DNA of 64,000 bases from Fuerstiella sp. (GTDB lineage Bacteria > Planctomycetota > Planctomycetia > Planctomycetales > Planctomycetaceae): contig JABABI010000041.1 of NCBI GenBank assembly GCA_014238335.1, forward strand, positions 1 through 64,000, written 5' to 3'. The position numbers and the translations under genes were made by a program. Positions 27,210 to 36,840 of the stretch are shown here, one piece after another (the first letter of the stretch is position 1; every line of letters starts with the position of its first letter). Under the pieces are notes generated by a model. The model did not search any database. It had not been told where the DNA came from and saw only the letters and a program-made list of their open reading frames with translations.

Positions 27210-28946
27210 TTATCCAACGCGGTGTCCTGACTCGATGGTTATCGTGATCAGCAACGACAGCAGAACCAGCAGCAGAAGTACGTGGCGCGGCCAGCGAGCG
27301 GCGTTGGGGCCTTCTTTCTGCGAGCGCACGCCGACAGCACGGAAGACAAGTGATGTCCCCAGAATGATTGTCACCATGTTCGTCAGGAACAGCAGTAAAG
27401 CTCCGCAGCCCTTCGTGAACTCGCCGTGAGACAAGGCGATTCCCGACGTGGCGATTGGTGGCACCAGTGCTGCAGCAATCGCCACGCCAGGCAGGGCCGA
27501 AAACAAATTGTGTCGGCCCATGGCGTACGCTGCTGCGGCTCCGCTGGCCAGCGCTATCAGCAGGTCGTAGAACTGCGGTTGAGTTCGGCTCTCCATTTCG
27601 TCAGGAAACAGTCGCAATGGCGACGCCTCCGAAATCCCGTGCAGTGGGGCCAGCCATCCCAGTTTTGCACATCCCTGCACGCAAAGGCCGAACAAAACAC
27701 CGATGACGACCGCAGTCACGAAGCCTCTCATCGCCGTACGAAACGCAACTTTTGTAAGATGAGCATTCGCATGAGCTACACCTAAGCCGACGCCTGCGAT
27801 TGGTGTCATCAGAGGGGCCACCAGCATCGCACCGACAATCACGGCTCCCGAGTTCTCCGCAAGCCCGAGGCAGGCGATCAGTGTTGCCAGGCTGATTAGA
27901 AACACGAAGTCAAAATCCCACTTCGAACTGTCCTGAACGCGAGACACCAGCTCCACTCGTTCTTCACGCGACAATTGCGGCACGATGGATCTGAGCCGTC
28001 GCGCCGCTTTGTTTTTCAGGCGGCTTCCCAGGGACTCACCGCGTTTTACGACTGCCACGGCGGGAATCACAGCCCCCTGCTGCCCGCTGCTGACAGGACT
28101 GGCCTGAAGAAATCGCCGCATGCGCCGAAGATCACGCGTTCCCATCAGCAGCAGGTCGAAGTCATCGGCTTTCAGATCCCGAAAAGCTTCCGTCGTGCTG
28201 CCGGCCACGATGACCCTGCGACGAAAGACTTCACGTTCTGTGCGACGGAGCAGTCGATTCAGCGTGTTGTCCAGCTGTCGCCGGCCTACCGATTCCGCGA
28301 AGTCACTGATGTTGGGCTCAACATACACGGCAGTTGCCGTGCCGCCACCACCAAGGTGGTCAACCAGCTGTACAGCGTAATCCAGGGCGGCTTCGTTGTC
28401 GGCTCCATCCGTGACAAACACGGCAACGCGGATGTGCTGTTCCACACCGGTGGCATCGTCTCGCATCAGAAATGCGTCGCAGTCGACGGCCGCCAGCAGT
28501 CGTGTCTGCCAATCCTCGTTGGCGGTCTGATCCCTGGAGATTGTTGGCGCGGGCACGATGATCAGCGCAGGGTTCATCTCGTCAACTTTGGAGACGAGAC
28601 CCGATGTCCAGTGTTCTCCAATAATCTGTCGGAGCCGAACAGGAAGATCGCCAGGCAGTGCCGTCGTGCCGCCCTCAGCATTTTCGACCGACGACGTCAA
28701 ATCAGGTTGTGATGTTTCGGTGGCCGAGATCGCGGACAGCTGCTGAATGGTGAGTCGGGCCTGAGTGACAAGTTCCGAATCGTCGGCCTGAGGCTCGTCA
28801 GCGACATCGACCAGTCTGGTTGCTCCTGTCTTGCGCTGCAACAGCAGCACGGTCAGATCAGATTCGCGTGAGGCCGCCAGATGAGCGGCCCACGGCAGCA
28901 GATTCCGCACTTCCTCGGGCAGGGACGCGATCAGAACGGTCGTCAA
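27210..28946 (-). CDS. Universal-stress-like plus DUF389 membrane protein
   Basis: A 578-residue fusion. The N-terminal half has two alpha/beta segments resembling universal stress protein domains (TVLIASLPEEVRNLLPWAAHLAASRE at the start; RVAVFVTDGADNEAALDYAV near 160; LLMGTRDL near 270). The C-terminal half is a DUF389 membrane domain from about 340 with GAVIVGAMLVAPLMTPIAGVG, about six predicted spans, and a short cytoplasmic tail. The start is TTG. The function of DUF389 is not established. A soluble sensor fused to a membrane part suggests gating or signalling. Confidence 0.78.
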   Translation of the reverse strand: MTTVLIASLPEEVRNLLPWAAHLAASRESDLTVLLLQRKTGATRLVDVADEPQADDSELVTQARLTIQQLSAISATETSQPDLTSSVENAEGGTTALPGDLPVRLRQIIGEHWTSGLVSKVDEMNPALIIVPAPTISRDQTANEDWQTRLLAAVDCDAFLMRDDATGVEQHIRVAVFVTDGADNEAALDYAVQLVDHLGGGGTATAVYVEPNISDFAESVGRRQLDNTLNRLLRRTEREVFRRRVIVAGSTTEAFRDLKADDFDLLLMGTRDLRRMRRFLQASPVSSGQQGAVIPAVAVVKRGESLGSRLKNKAARRLRSIVPQLSREERVELVSRVQDSSKWDFDFVFLISLATLIACLGLAENSGAVIVGAMLVAPLMTPIAGVGLGVAHANAHLTKVAFRTAMRGFVTAVVIGVLFGLCVQGCAKLGWLAPLHGISEASPLRLFPDEMESRTQPQFYDLLIALASGAAAAYAMGRHNLFSALPGVAIAAALVPPIATSGIALSHGEFTKGCGALLLFLTNMVTIILGTSLVFRAVGVRSQKEGPNAARWPRHVLLLLVLLSLLITITIESGHRVG

Positions 28947-29022
28947 AATGTTTCTCTCGCAGTCAGGGTGGGGGATAAAAGAGGGCTCAGGCCGACGTGT
29001 CGTTGACGCAGAACCCAGCGCG

Positions 29023-32000
29023 CTAACTGTCCGGTTCTATCAGGCCCGGAAGTGTCCCGATGTGCAGGGGCTTGGCTGAAGAAATCGGCGGTTTCCAGGA
29101 CTGCAGAAACGAAATCAGCACAGCCATTTCCTGTTTGGTGATTTTCTTTTCAAAGCCCTCGGGCATCAGTGATTTGCCGGTCGCGATCAGTTCGTCAATG
29201 GTTCCGCGCAGGATGGTTTCCGTCTTGTTTTCCTGTTGCTTCAGCGTGAGGCTGGTTGCTGTCTGTCCGGTAATCATGCCCGAGTGGGACCGGCCGTTCG
29301 TGTCGAGCAGCACGTATGTTTCATAGCGTGGCAGCAGGTACCGGTTGGGATCCAGAATGTGTGTGAGCAGCGCCCGCGGGTCCCGTGTCGGCGATGAGGC
29401 GAGGTCCGGTCCCAACGCGTGGCCGACGTTCCCGATTCGATGACAGGACGCACAGTCCCGCTGGAAAATTTTCTGTCCCGCATCGACGTCGGCCGGTAGC
29501 GAAAGAACTGCTTCGTATTCGCGGATCACGTCGACGCGTGTCGACTTCTGTTGCGGTTCAAAGACGTCGGCGGCCTGACTTCGAATCGACTGGTCGCGAT
29601 GTTTGAGCAATTGATCCCGCTCCGATGGACCGATCATGGCGACACCGATGAGTTCCTCATTTACGGCACGGAACACCGCTGGGATCCAGCTGGCTCTGGA
29701 CAGTAACACGTCAATCGCTTTTTGTCGGGCAACCGGAGACATTCGTTCCCAGCGTGCAATCAGCAATGCACTCACAGCCACATCATCATAGGTTGCCAGG
29801 GATTCTACAGCCGCCACCTGCACTGCATCAGGCTCGCTGCCCGAAATCAGCTCTGCCAGTGAGTCCCTTGTTTCTGCAAGAGGCCAGCAACTCAGGAACT
29901 CAATCGCATTTTGTCGATGGCTGTCGGACAGGGCAGTGTTCATGGCGACCGATACAGTTTTCGCTCCGGCAGTTCTCAGAAAGTCGCTTGCACCGTTTCG
30001 GCCGGTTTCCTCGAAGCGGGCGCCTGTCGATTGCAGAGATTTTCCCAGTGTGGGCAGCAACTGCTGAGCCAGTTGCTGCGTGTCAGCCGGACAATTCGCC
30101 AGCGCACTCAACGTGTCGTTCAACTGGACGCGCTCATTGCGACCTCCAATCACGGTGATAAGTTGACTCAGGAATTCGCTGCCGCCTGGTGACGCGACGA
30201 ATTTCGCGTCGTACAGTAATTCAGTGAACATTGAACCTGCTGCTCGACTGGAGGAACTTAACACTGCCGCTCGCAGCCAACGATCGGTGCTGGTTTTTCG
30301 GGCCAGTTGGACCAGCGTTTTCGTTGCAGTCGAAGCGCTCGTTTCTCCCAGCGAGAATATTGCCTGTAGGCGAAGACGCGCATCTTCTGACTGTGCAGCT
30401 TCAACTGCACCGGCCAGCAGCTTCGGGGATGAATCGAAGCGGGATTCGGCCAGCCGGATTGCCTGTTCACGAACTCGTACGTGCGGATCGACGATGGCAG
30501 TCAGCAGGTCAGCTTCTGCCAGTGCGCTAAGTCCATACAGCGACCACAGGGCGTGCACTTTTGCCAGTGGGCTGCTGTCGTTCTGCAGCAGAAGACGCAG
30601 GGAATCGACCGCAGTCATATCCTGACGTTCATACAGCAATCGATGCGCCGTGTCGCGATACCAGCCGTGCGGACTTTTCAATTGCTGCACCAGCTGCGCC
30701 GTTGACGCGGTGCCCAGCGACGGAGCACCGGGATACCGATATCCAGGCGGGGCGAGTCGGTAAATGCGTCCGTGCTGTCGGCCGCTCTTGAAGTCAATGA
30801 ACTTCGTGACGTCCAGCGGCACATGAATCGTCTCCAGAATCTCACGACTCATGTCCAGCACGTACAGTGTGCCATCGGGCGCGTTGATGAAGTTGACCGG
30901 GCGAAACCAATTATCGGACGAACGAACAAACTCCGTTCCTTCATCAGCGCGTGCGGAAGAAAAGGTGACTCCATCAGCAGACAGTGTCCGGCGATGAATC
31001 AGGTTATTCTGAGCACCTCCGATGAAGATGTCGCCGTAGTATTCCGCCGGATAGGCGCCGCCGCGGTAGACGGTGACCCCGGCCGCAGCGTCAATCACGT
31101 GATGACTGGCCCCGGCCGCATTCGCTGACCTTGCTCCAAGTGCGATGCGTCGACTGGACCGGATCATGCGCCAGCGTTCCAGCGGACTGACCCGCAGACA
31201 GGGAACCGGACCGGACGTCAGATGCTGTAGAGCGTTGGTGACCGGAAGGAACGGATTTCGTTCCAGATATCTTTGTGGAAGTACGGCGTGCAGCAGAGGT
31301 CGTGATTCACTACACAGAAAGCGATTGCCCCAGTCGTCAAATGTGTTGCCAAACTGAACCGTGCCGGTGATCGCCTCCAGGCGGTCGTCGACGGGATTGA
31401 AGCGAAAGTCGCGGCCACTCACAGAAACCGGCTGTTCGCCGACAAGTGCTGAATCCTGATAGCGGACGTTGCCTCCATTACCGGCTGTCGAACCGTAGAT
31501 CCTGTGATCCAGCCACCACGTCAGGTTGTTCAGCATCGCCTGCTGATTGCCCGTGCCGAAACCGGTGTAGATCCTGCGTCGCACGTCAGCCTTATTGTCT
31601 CCGTCCGTGTCTTTTAGGTACCAGATATCCGGAGCCGCCGCGACGTACACGCCGCCCTTCCATGGAGCGACGCCGCCTGCCCACAGCAGGTGTTCGGCGA
31701 ACACGTGGCTTTGGTCAAATGTACCGTCGCCGTCGGTGTCCTTCAGCAGTCGCAGAGTCCCGATCGGTTTTCGACCCTCCGCCGGCCTGTACGGATAGTC
31801 ACGCATTTCACAGACGTAAAGATCTCCGTTCTTATCGAAGCATGCAGCAATCGGATCGTTGACTAACGGCTCCTTCGCAACAAGCTGCATTTCAAAGCCG
31901 GCTACGGTTTCAAACGACTGCAATACTTCGTCGATTGGTTTCGGTGGCAGTGGTTTCAGGAACTCCCGGAGTTCCTCGTCTGTATGTTCACGCTTGCCAG

Positions 32001-34935
32001 GATCATCGATCATCGCCTGTGCCACAGTGACATCGGACGGATGTCCTTTCGCTGACGCGCCGCCGTTCTCGCGGATCTTCATGAGAATATCGCGGGACTT
32101 CTCGAAGTATGCGATCACCTTTGCCTGTTCGGCGAACTTTCGTTTCTTGTGGAAGGCAGTCTGAGAATCGATGGCCGTGACCAGAACGTCCAGTGAACGG
32201 CGTTCGTACGGGGCTTTGTCTTCCAGATAGACGTAAACAGGGTTAGTGTGTGCTTCCGCGTCCGGTGTTCCGTTCTTTGAGAGCGAAAAAGCACGAGCCG
32301 CAATCCATGTGGATTTGCTTAGCTTCACTGGGATTTCCAGATCAAGCCAGCTGCTTTGCCCCTGACTTTTTGGAACAGTCATTTCGTGTAGCACTCGGCC
32401 ATTGCCGATGAGCTGGACGTTGGTCACCGGCGCCACATCTGACCGTACACGGACGCGCACATTGACGGTTTGCTGAGCAGTCCCGGACGGTGCGATCTGT
32501 TCTCCCGGGTGTTTCCCGTCAACCGTAAACAACATCAACGGACCGTTGGTAAAGAAGCTGCGTCCAGCGGCCATCTGCCGTGTCCAGCGTTCAAAGCTGG
32601 GTGGCTGCTGAACGTTTACGGTCCCGGATTCTTCTCCGCAGTACACGTACGTTTTGCAGTCGCCTAGTTTTCGGCACGCCGGATAGTCGCAGGCTCCCAT
32701 CGCAGGTACTCGAAACCCGGTGTTCAGCATGTGATACCAGTGTGTCAGCCCGATGCCGCGATAAACGCCGAACTGCAGTAGTTCTACGCCGTCCACATTT
32801 CCCTGCACGACATCCGCGTAGATTTCCTTCGCGTAGCCACCGTGAGCATAAAACGATACGCCTCCGGCATCGTGAGCCAACTGCCCAACGTGGCCGAACG
32901 GCGGCCAGTTGTCGGCGTTGTTCGACTGGGCATTCATCACAAGTTCGTCCAGCAGGTACAGATTCAGATGTCCGTAACTGGAACTTCTGTATTCCTGCCC
33001 CGATTGAATGAAGTAGCTGCCCTGTGTTTTGGTTGAGCGTCCTCCCGTGCCTTTGATCTGCGGTGCGTCCATTCGTTTCATGAAACCGGAATAGGGTCCA
33101 GCCGGTTCGTTGTAGGCAAGAATGGAGCCGTAGTGAATATCCTCAGCCTGCATCAGGCCAAGAATACGCTGGTCGTCGGTGTGGTCGAGTCGCTGGATGT
33201 GAATATGAGGATCGCCCGACCAGTAACCGTGAGCATCCATCGGCACCGACTTTGACAACTGAAGTGTCACTTCCTTTGTCTGCCCGGCCACCACGTGCGA
33301 TGTGAGGGTCACCGGTTGGTATTCAAACCCCTTCCAGACTTCGACACGAATGGTTCCGTCGGGCACCTGCACGGACGCGGTGCCGTTGGAATAAAAGAAT
33401 CGACCAAGATACCTCACCGGAGCTTTTCCCGGGCGGTTGCCCCAGCCGGAACCAGGCCAGACACCGGTGAGGCTGTGCAGTTTGAAATCGTTTTCTGTCG
33501 GTTCGTAATAGTTTCCGTCAGGACCCACGACGTTGATTCGGCAATGTGTAGGGCTGCCGGTATCGCAGTCAAGCACAGTGATGTTGACAGTCGCGACGTC
33601 GCTTCCCTGAGCCACTTTGGGGACTCCGACTTTCTCAAAACCGGACGGCGAGAAGATCATTTGCTCGTCTTTAGGGCCGGCGGCTTTGAAGTTGTACTCG
33701 ACAACGGCCGGTTGAGATTCCGAACCAGCGTTGTCGTGATGCGTGTCACGCAACCGCCTCTGGAAGGCGTGAAAGCTGCGGCCAACGGCGTCGCTGCCCT
33801 GTACCGCATTTATCGGTTGTGGACGATCCTCCGAGTACACCTGCAATCGTTCGGGCGGCTCGATGTGGATCCGAGTCAAATCCTCCGGAAGGGCCTGCTG
33901 ACGTTCAGTTGTCAGCTTTTCAGGTGCAGAAAACTGGTTCGGGATCAGAAGCAGATGCTTTGCAAAGAACTCGTAAACGGCCTTGCGTTTGCTGGGCCCG
34001 AAATCGTGAGCTTCTGCCGGCAGGTGGATATTCCTGACAGCATCCTTCGCTCCGGACAGGGCATACATCTGCTGTATGAAGGGAAATCCGACCGTCGGAA
34101 AATCCTTTGTCGAATCACCGCCCACTGAAATCAGAAGCTGGGGCTTTGGCGAGCACGCGGCGGCCAATTCGATCGCGTTGGTCTGCGCGACTTTCATGAC
34201 GGGCAGTCCGCCCTCGCACAGACATCCCTGATCTTCGGTCCATGGGTAGATGATGACAGCCGGCGCCAGTGCAGTCACACGGTCGTCGACAAGGGCCAGG
34301 AACATCGCCTGAGTTCCGCCGCCGGAAGCGCCGGTGACACCAACACGAGTGCTGTCGACTCGTGGCAGAGACGTCAAAAAATCGACAGCACGCAAGCTGT
34401 TCCATGTCTGCACCGCCAGCACCAGCGGGTCATCGTGAGTGGTCTGCGTTGAGTCCTGATAACCCACCATGCTGTACGAAAGTACCGTGGCTCCCATGCG
34501 GGCCAGATGGGCACACCGAATCTGCTGGCTCTCACGAAAACGTCCCAGCGGGCGGAAGTGACCGTGAGGACACAGGATGACAGGACCGAGATCCTTGCGT
34601 CCGACAGGACGATACAAATTTCCGGTGCAGTAATACCCCGGAAACGTTTCCAGCGCCACGTTCTCGACGGAGTAATCTTTGTAGCTGCGCAATTCGTCAA
34701 TGATGGCGGGCACTGGCGGTCGAGCCACCAGCGGCGATATCTGTGCCGCCTTCAGGAACTCGCGACGCAGTATCGCGCGACGCTGCCCCCATGCTGCCGG
34801 AGTGGTGTATCGTGTCCATGAATCATTAAGCTGCCTGAGCGCCGTTTTCCGGTCGGCCATCAGGTTCGCTGTGCCTGCGAACAGAAAAATCGAAATTAGG
34901 ATTCTGATACGTTGTCCGTCTTCGCACGAGAACAT
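29023..34935 (-). CDS. Giant secreted esterase / CehA-like / PVC dehydrogenase / cytochrome fusion
   Basis: 1970 residues in one frame. Signal peptide at about 10-27. Region 1 (about 50-330) is an alpha/beta hydrolase of the acetyl-xylan-esterase/dienelactone-hydrolase type with nucleophile S204 in GASGGG, and GGDSTKDF and EAHDFG supplying Asp and His. Region 2 (about 430-950) resembles CehA/McbA-type metallohydrolases (PHP-like): GDPHIH with H577 and H579, SGQEYRSSSYGHLNLY, FYAHGGY. Region 3 (about 1010-1380) is a PVC propeller dehydrogenase (FDKNGDLYVCEMRDYPYRP, DTDGDGTFDQ). Region 4 is HEAT-like (about 1400-1780). Region 5 is a cytochrome c domain (C1828-A-S-C1831-H1832, LMPEGFE). No gene nearby looks like a dedicated partner. 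Confidence 0.82.
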   Translation of the reverse strand: MFSCEDGQRIRILISIFLFAGTANLMADRKTALRQLNDSWTRYTTPAAWGQRRAILRREFLKAAQISPLVARPPVPAIIDELRSYKDYSVENVALETFPGYYCTGNLYRPVGRKDLGPVILCPHGHFRPLGRFRESQQIRCAHLARMGATVLSYSMVGYQDSTQTTHDDPLVLAVQTWNSLRAVDFLTSLPRVDSTRVGVTGASGGGTQAMFLALVDDRVTALAPAVIIYPWTEDQGCLCEGGLPVMKVAQTNAIELAAACSPKPQLLISVGGDSTKDFPTVGFPFIQQMYALSGAKDAVRNIHLPAEAHDFGPSKRKAVYEFFAKHLLLIPNQFSAPEKLTTERQQALPEDLTRIHIEPPERLQVYSEDRPQPINAVQGSDAVGRSFHAFQRRLRDTHHDNAGSESQPAVVEYNFKAAGPKDEQMIFSPSGFEKVGVPKVAQGSDVATVNITVLDCDTGSPTHCRINVVGPDGNYYEPTENDFKLHSLTGVWPGSGWGNRPGKAPVRYLGRFFYSNGTASVQVPDGTIRVEVWKGFEYQPVTLTSHVVAGQTKEVTLQLSKSVPMDAHGYWSGDPHIHIQRLDHTDDQRILGLMQAEDIHYGSILAYNEPAGPYSGFMKRMDAPQIKGTGGRSTKTQGSYFIQSGQEYRSSSYGHLNLYLLDELVMNAQSNNADNWPPFGHVGQLAHDAGGVSFYAHGGYAKEIYADVVQGNVDGVELLQFGVYRGIGLTHWYHMLNTGFRVPAMGACDYPACRKLGDCKTYVYCGEESGTVNVQQPPSFERWTRQMAAGRSFFTNGPLMLFTVDGKHPGEQIAPSGTAQQTVNVRVRVRSDVAPVTNVQLIGNGRVLHEMTVPKSQGQSSWLDLEIPVKLSKSTWIAARAFSLSKNGTPDAEAHTNPVYVYLEDKAPYERRSLDVLVTAIDSQTAFHKKRKFAEQAKVIAYFEKSRDILMKIRENGGASAKGHPSDVTVAQAMIDDPGKREHTDEELREFLKPLPPKPIDEVLQSFETVAGFEMQLVAKEPLVNDPIAACFDKNGDLYVCEMRDYPYRPAEGRKPIGTLRLLKDTDGDGTFDQSHVFAEHLLWAGGVAPWKGGVYVAAAPDIWYLKDTDGDNKADVRRRIYTGFGTGNQQAMLNNLTWWLDHRIYGSTAGNGGNVRYQDSALVGEQPVSVSGRDFRFNPVDDRLEAITGTVQFGNTFDDWGNRFLCSESRPLLHAVLPQRYLERNPFLPVTNALQHLTSGPVPCLRVSPLERWRMIRSSRRIALGARSANAAGASHHVIDAAAGVTVYRGGAYPAEYYGDIFIGGAQNNLIHRRTLSADGVTFSSARADEGTEFVRSSDNWFRPVNFINAPDGTLYVLDMSREILETIHVPLDVTKFIDFKSGRQHGRIYRLAPPGYRYPGAPSLGTASTAQLVQQLKSPHGWYRDTAHRLLYERQDMTAVDSLRLLLQNDSSPLAKVHALWSLYGLSALAEADLLTAIVDPHVRVREQAIRLAESRFDSSPKLLAGAVEAAQSEDARLRLQAIFSLGETSASTATKTLVQLARKTSTDRWLRAAVLSSSSRAAGSMFTELLYDAKFVASPGGSEFLSQLITVIGGRNERVQLNDTLSALANCPADTQQLAQQLLPTLGKSLQSTGARFEETGRNGASDFLRTAGAKTVSVAMNTALSDSHRQNAIEFLSCWPLAETRDSLAELISGSEPDAVQVAAVESLATYDDVAVSALLIARWERMSPVARQKAIDVLLSRASWIPAVFRAVNEELIGVAMIGPSERDQLLKHRDQSIRSQAADVFEPQQKSTRVDVIREYEAVLSLPADVDAGQKIFQRDCASCHRIGNVGHALGPDLASSPTRDPRALLTHILDPNRYLLPRYETYVLLDTNGRSHSGMITGQTATSLTLKQQENKTETILRGTIDELIATGKSLMPEGFEKKITKQEMAVLISFLQSWKPPISSAKPLHIGTLPGLIEPDS

Positions 34936-35007
34936 GATTGGCGCACTCCGCGGGACTGTTGGTGGGGTCAGTCATTCTACTCGCACCAGGATTTCCTTTC
35001 ACGTCAG

Positions 35008-35247
35008 TCAGTCATCGGGATGGGACTTCGGAAACAAATGGTTAAATAACGCTGCGGGTTCCAGTGAACCCACAACTTCCCTGATCAGCAGCGAACCGAA
35101 AATGAAGAACCCCACAAATCCGAGAATCACTACTAACACGGCAACCTGCCCGGCGAAGCTGGAGAACGCAGCCGCGCCGATGGATGCGGCGAAGCATACG
35201 GCAAGCGCGATCTGGCTGGCAGATTGGCCACTCTCGGAATCACACAT
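35008..35247 (-). CDS. Small two-span membrane protein, unknown
   Basis: 79 residues with two hydrophobic segments (IALAVCFAASIGAAAF and VAVLVVILGFVGFFIFGSLLI) and a soluble C-terminal tail. A Shine-Dalgarno-like AAAGGA lies 6 bases before the ATG. No family is recognised. It lies between the giant fusion and the beta-lactamase-like gene on the same strand. Confidence 0.65.
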   Translation of the reverse strand: MCDSESGQSASQIALAVCFAASIGAAAFSSFAGQVAVLVVILGFVGFFIFGSLLIREVVGSLEPAALFNHLFPKSHPDD

Positions 35248-35310
35248 CGTTAGTCCTTTTTTTGACGAAATTGTGTCCTGGTAAAAGAAATCCGCCGCAA
35301 GGAGTAGTTG

Positions 35311-36681
35311 CTATTCGCGTTTGGCTGAATCAATGCGTTCGGCCCGGATTTCCTGCCCACGTTGTTTCAGAATCAGTGCGACGGTTTTTCCGCTATCGTC
35401 CTGGATAAATGTAATCTGCGCATTGGCTTGCATGTTAAAGAATAGTGCAGGGGACTTTGGCAGCATCGTTAGTCGCCTTTGGCCGGTCGCCTGCGTGGTG
35501 AGTTTGTCGTCGACACGTTGCACCGTCAGGATGAAATCAGGACGAATCTGGTACTGACCCTCGTATGCGTCGAAGACACCATAATCGACATCCGTGATTT
35601 CCGGATTTTTCGGCACTTCGTATTTTTCACCCAACATGATGGCGGCCAGATCACGTGCCACCTTGCCGGGATCAGCGGGCAGCACGTTGCACAGCACGAC
35701 GACGCACAGCTTCTGCTTAGGATATCGTAAAATATAGCTGAGAAACCCGTTAATTCCACCTCCGTGACTGATGGCCTTTCGGCCGGACTTCGTGCGGACG
35801 GCCCAACCGTAGGCGTAACCGTTTTTCTCCGGCGTGTACATCTTCTCGTAGCGGTCCGCGGAGATCATCTCTTGACGCCGTAATGCCTGGTCCCAGCGGT
35901 TGAGATCTTCGACGGTGGAATACAGGGAGCCAGCGGCGTAGGGCTGAGACATGTCCAGATAGGCGTCAAGTACGATGGCATCCGGCAGTCGCCTATAGCC
36001 GGATGCACGGTTCTTGAGCACGGTGCGATAGCGGTCGTATCCCGTGTCGTTCAGTTTCAACGGCTCACAGATTTCAGTGCCGATGAATTGTTCGTAAGAA
36101 ACGCCCGACGCTTTCTCGATGATCACCCCCAGCAGAAAATAGCCGGAGTTGCTGTACTCGTGTTTTTCTCCGGGTGCGAACTTCAAAGACTTGTCCTTGA
36201 ACCTCGCGAGCATTTGCTCAATGGATTGTGGCAACATCATGTCGCGACGATACTGGGGCATGCTGGTGAAACTGGGGACTCCCGACGTGTGCGTGAGCAG
36301 GTGGTGAATCGTTACGTCGGCCCATACTTCGGGTGCACCGGCGATGTATTCCGAAACATGATCCTCGACCTTCAGTTTTCCGTGTTCTTCCAGAATCATG
36401 ATGGCCATGGCCGTGAACTGTTTTGTAATAGAACCGATTCGGAATTTGGTCTCTGTCGTGTTCGAGATATCGTGTTCGAAGTTTGCCATTCCGTAACCGT
36501 TCCTGAACACGGTTTCGTTGTCTTTGCAAACCAGCACGGAACCGTTGAAGTTCTCGACCTTGACGCAGGCCTGCATGTAGGAAACAAGATCAGCAACCGG
36601 TTCGTCTGCGTGTGCTGTCGGCATGCCGACAACGGTCAAGAATAAAAAAAGCGGAAAACAGACATGGATTCTAATTACCAT
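35311..36681 (-). CDS. Secreted class C beta-lactamase-like serine hydrolase
   Basis: A 456-residue exported member of the beta-lactamase/DD-peptidase family. Signal peptide at 1-25 (cleavage near AHA-DE). The active-site motif S84-I-T-K87 is in FRIGSITKQFTAMAI, the second motif is Y-S-N in HEYSNSGYFLLG, and the third is HGGG in ISHGGGINGF. A C-terminal beta domain (about 360-456) may act on substrate access. Class C-like family members include esterases and D-amino-acid peptidases as well as lactamases, so antibiotic resistance should not be assumed. It is next to an S41 peptidase gene on the same strand. Confidence 0.88.
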   Translation of the reverse strand: MVIRIHVCFPLFLFLTVVGMPTAHADEPVADLVSYMQACVKVENFNGSVLVCKDNETVFRNGYGMANFEHDISNTTETKFRIGSITKQFTAMAIMILEEHGKLKVEDHVSEYIAGAPEVWADVTIHHLLTHTSGVPSFTSMPQYRRDMMLPQSIEQMLARFKDKSLKFAPGEKHEYSNSGYFLLGVIIEKASGVSYEQFIGTEICEPLKLNDTGYDRYRTVLKNRASGYRRLPDAIVLDAYLDMSQPYAAGSLYSTVEDLNRWDQALRRQEMISADRYEKMYTPEKNGYAYGWAVRTKSGRKAISHGGGINGFLSYILRYPKQKLCVVVLCNVLPADPGKVARDLAAIMLGEKYEVPKNPEITDVDYGVFDAYEGQYQIRPDFILTVQRVDDKLTTQATGQRRLTMLPKSPALFFNMQANAQITFIQDDSGKTVALILKQRGQEIRAERIDSAKRE

Positions 36682-36790
36682 CAGGAAGAATCTTTTTGAG
36701 TTATGTCACTTAGGTTTTAAAGAAAGGGTTGGCAGGAACGGGTTGTTGTGCTGCTTATGTTTTTGAATCACGCGACAGATCGTGTTTCAG

Positions 36791-36802
36791 GCAGCATGCT
36801 GC
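36791..36802. promoter_or_regulatory. 12-bp palindrome between two hydrolase genes
   Basis: GCAGCATGCTGC is a perfect palindrome, 110 bases upstream of the serine-hydrolase start and 39 bases past the S41 peptidase stop. It could be an operator for the hydrolase gene. It is short and could arise by chance. Confidence 0.25.
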
Positions 36803-36840
36803 ACTCCGTAAAAACTGCGTTCGTAGCGAGATGATCAATT

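Noticed and set aside
35311..36681. Antibiotic-resistance beta-lactamase
   Set aside because: The SxxK, YxN and HGGG motifs fit the wider serine-hydrolase family, which is common in planctomycetes with peptidase or esterase roles. Nothing nearby suggests resistance.
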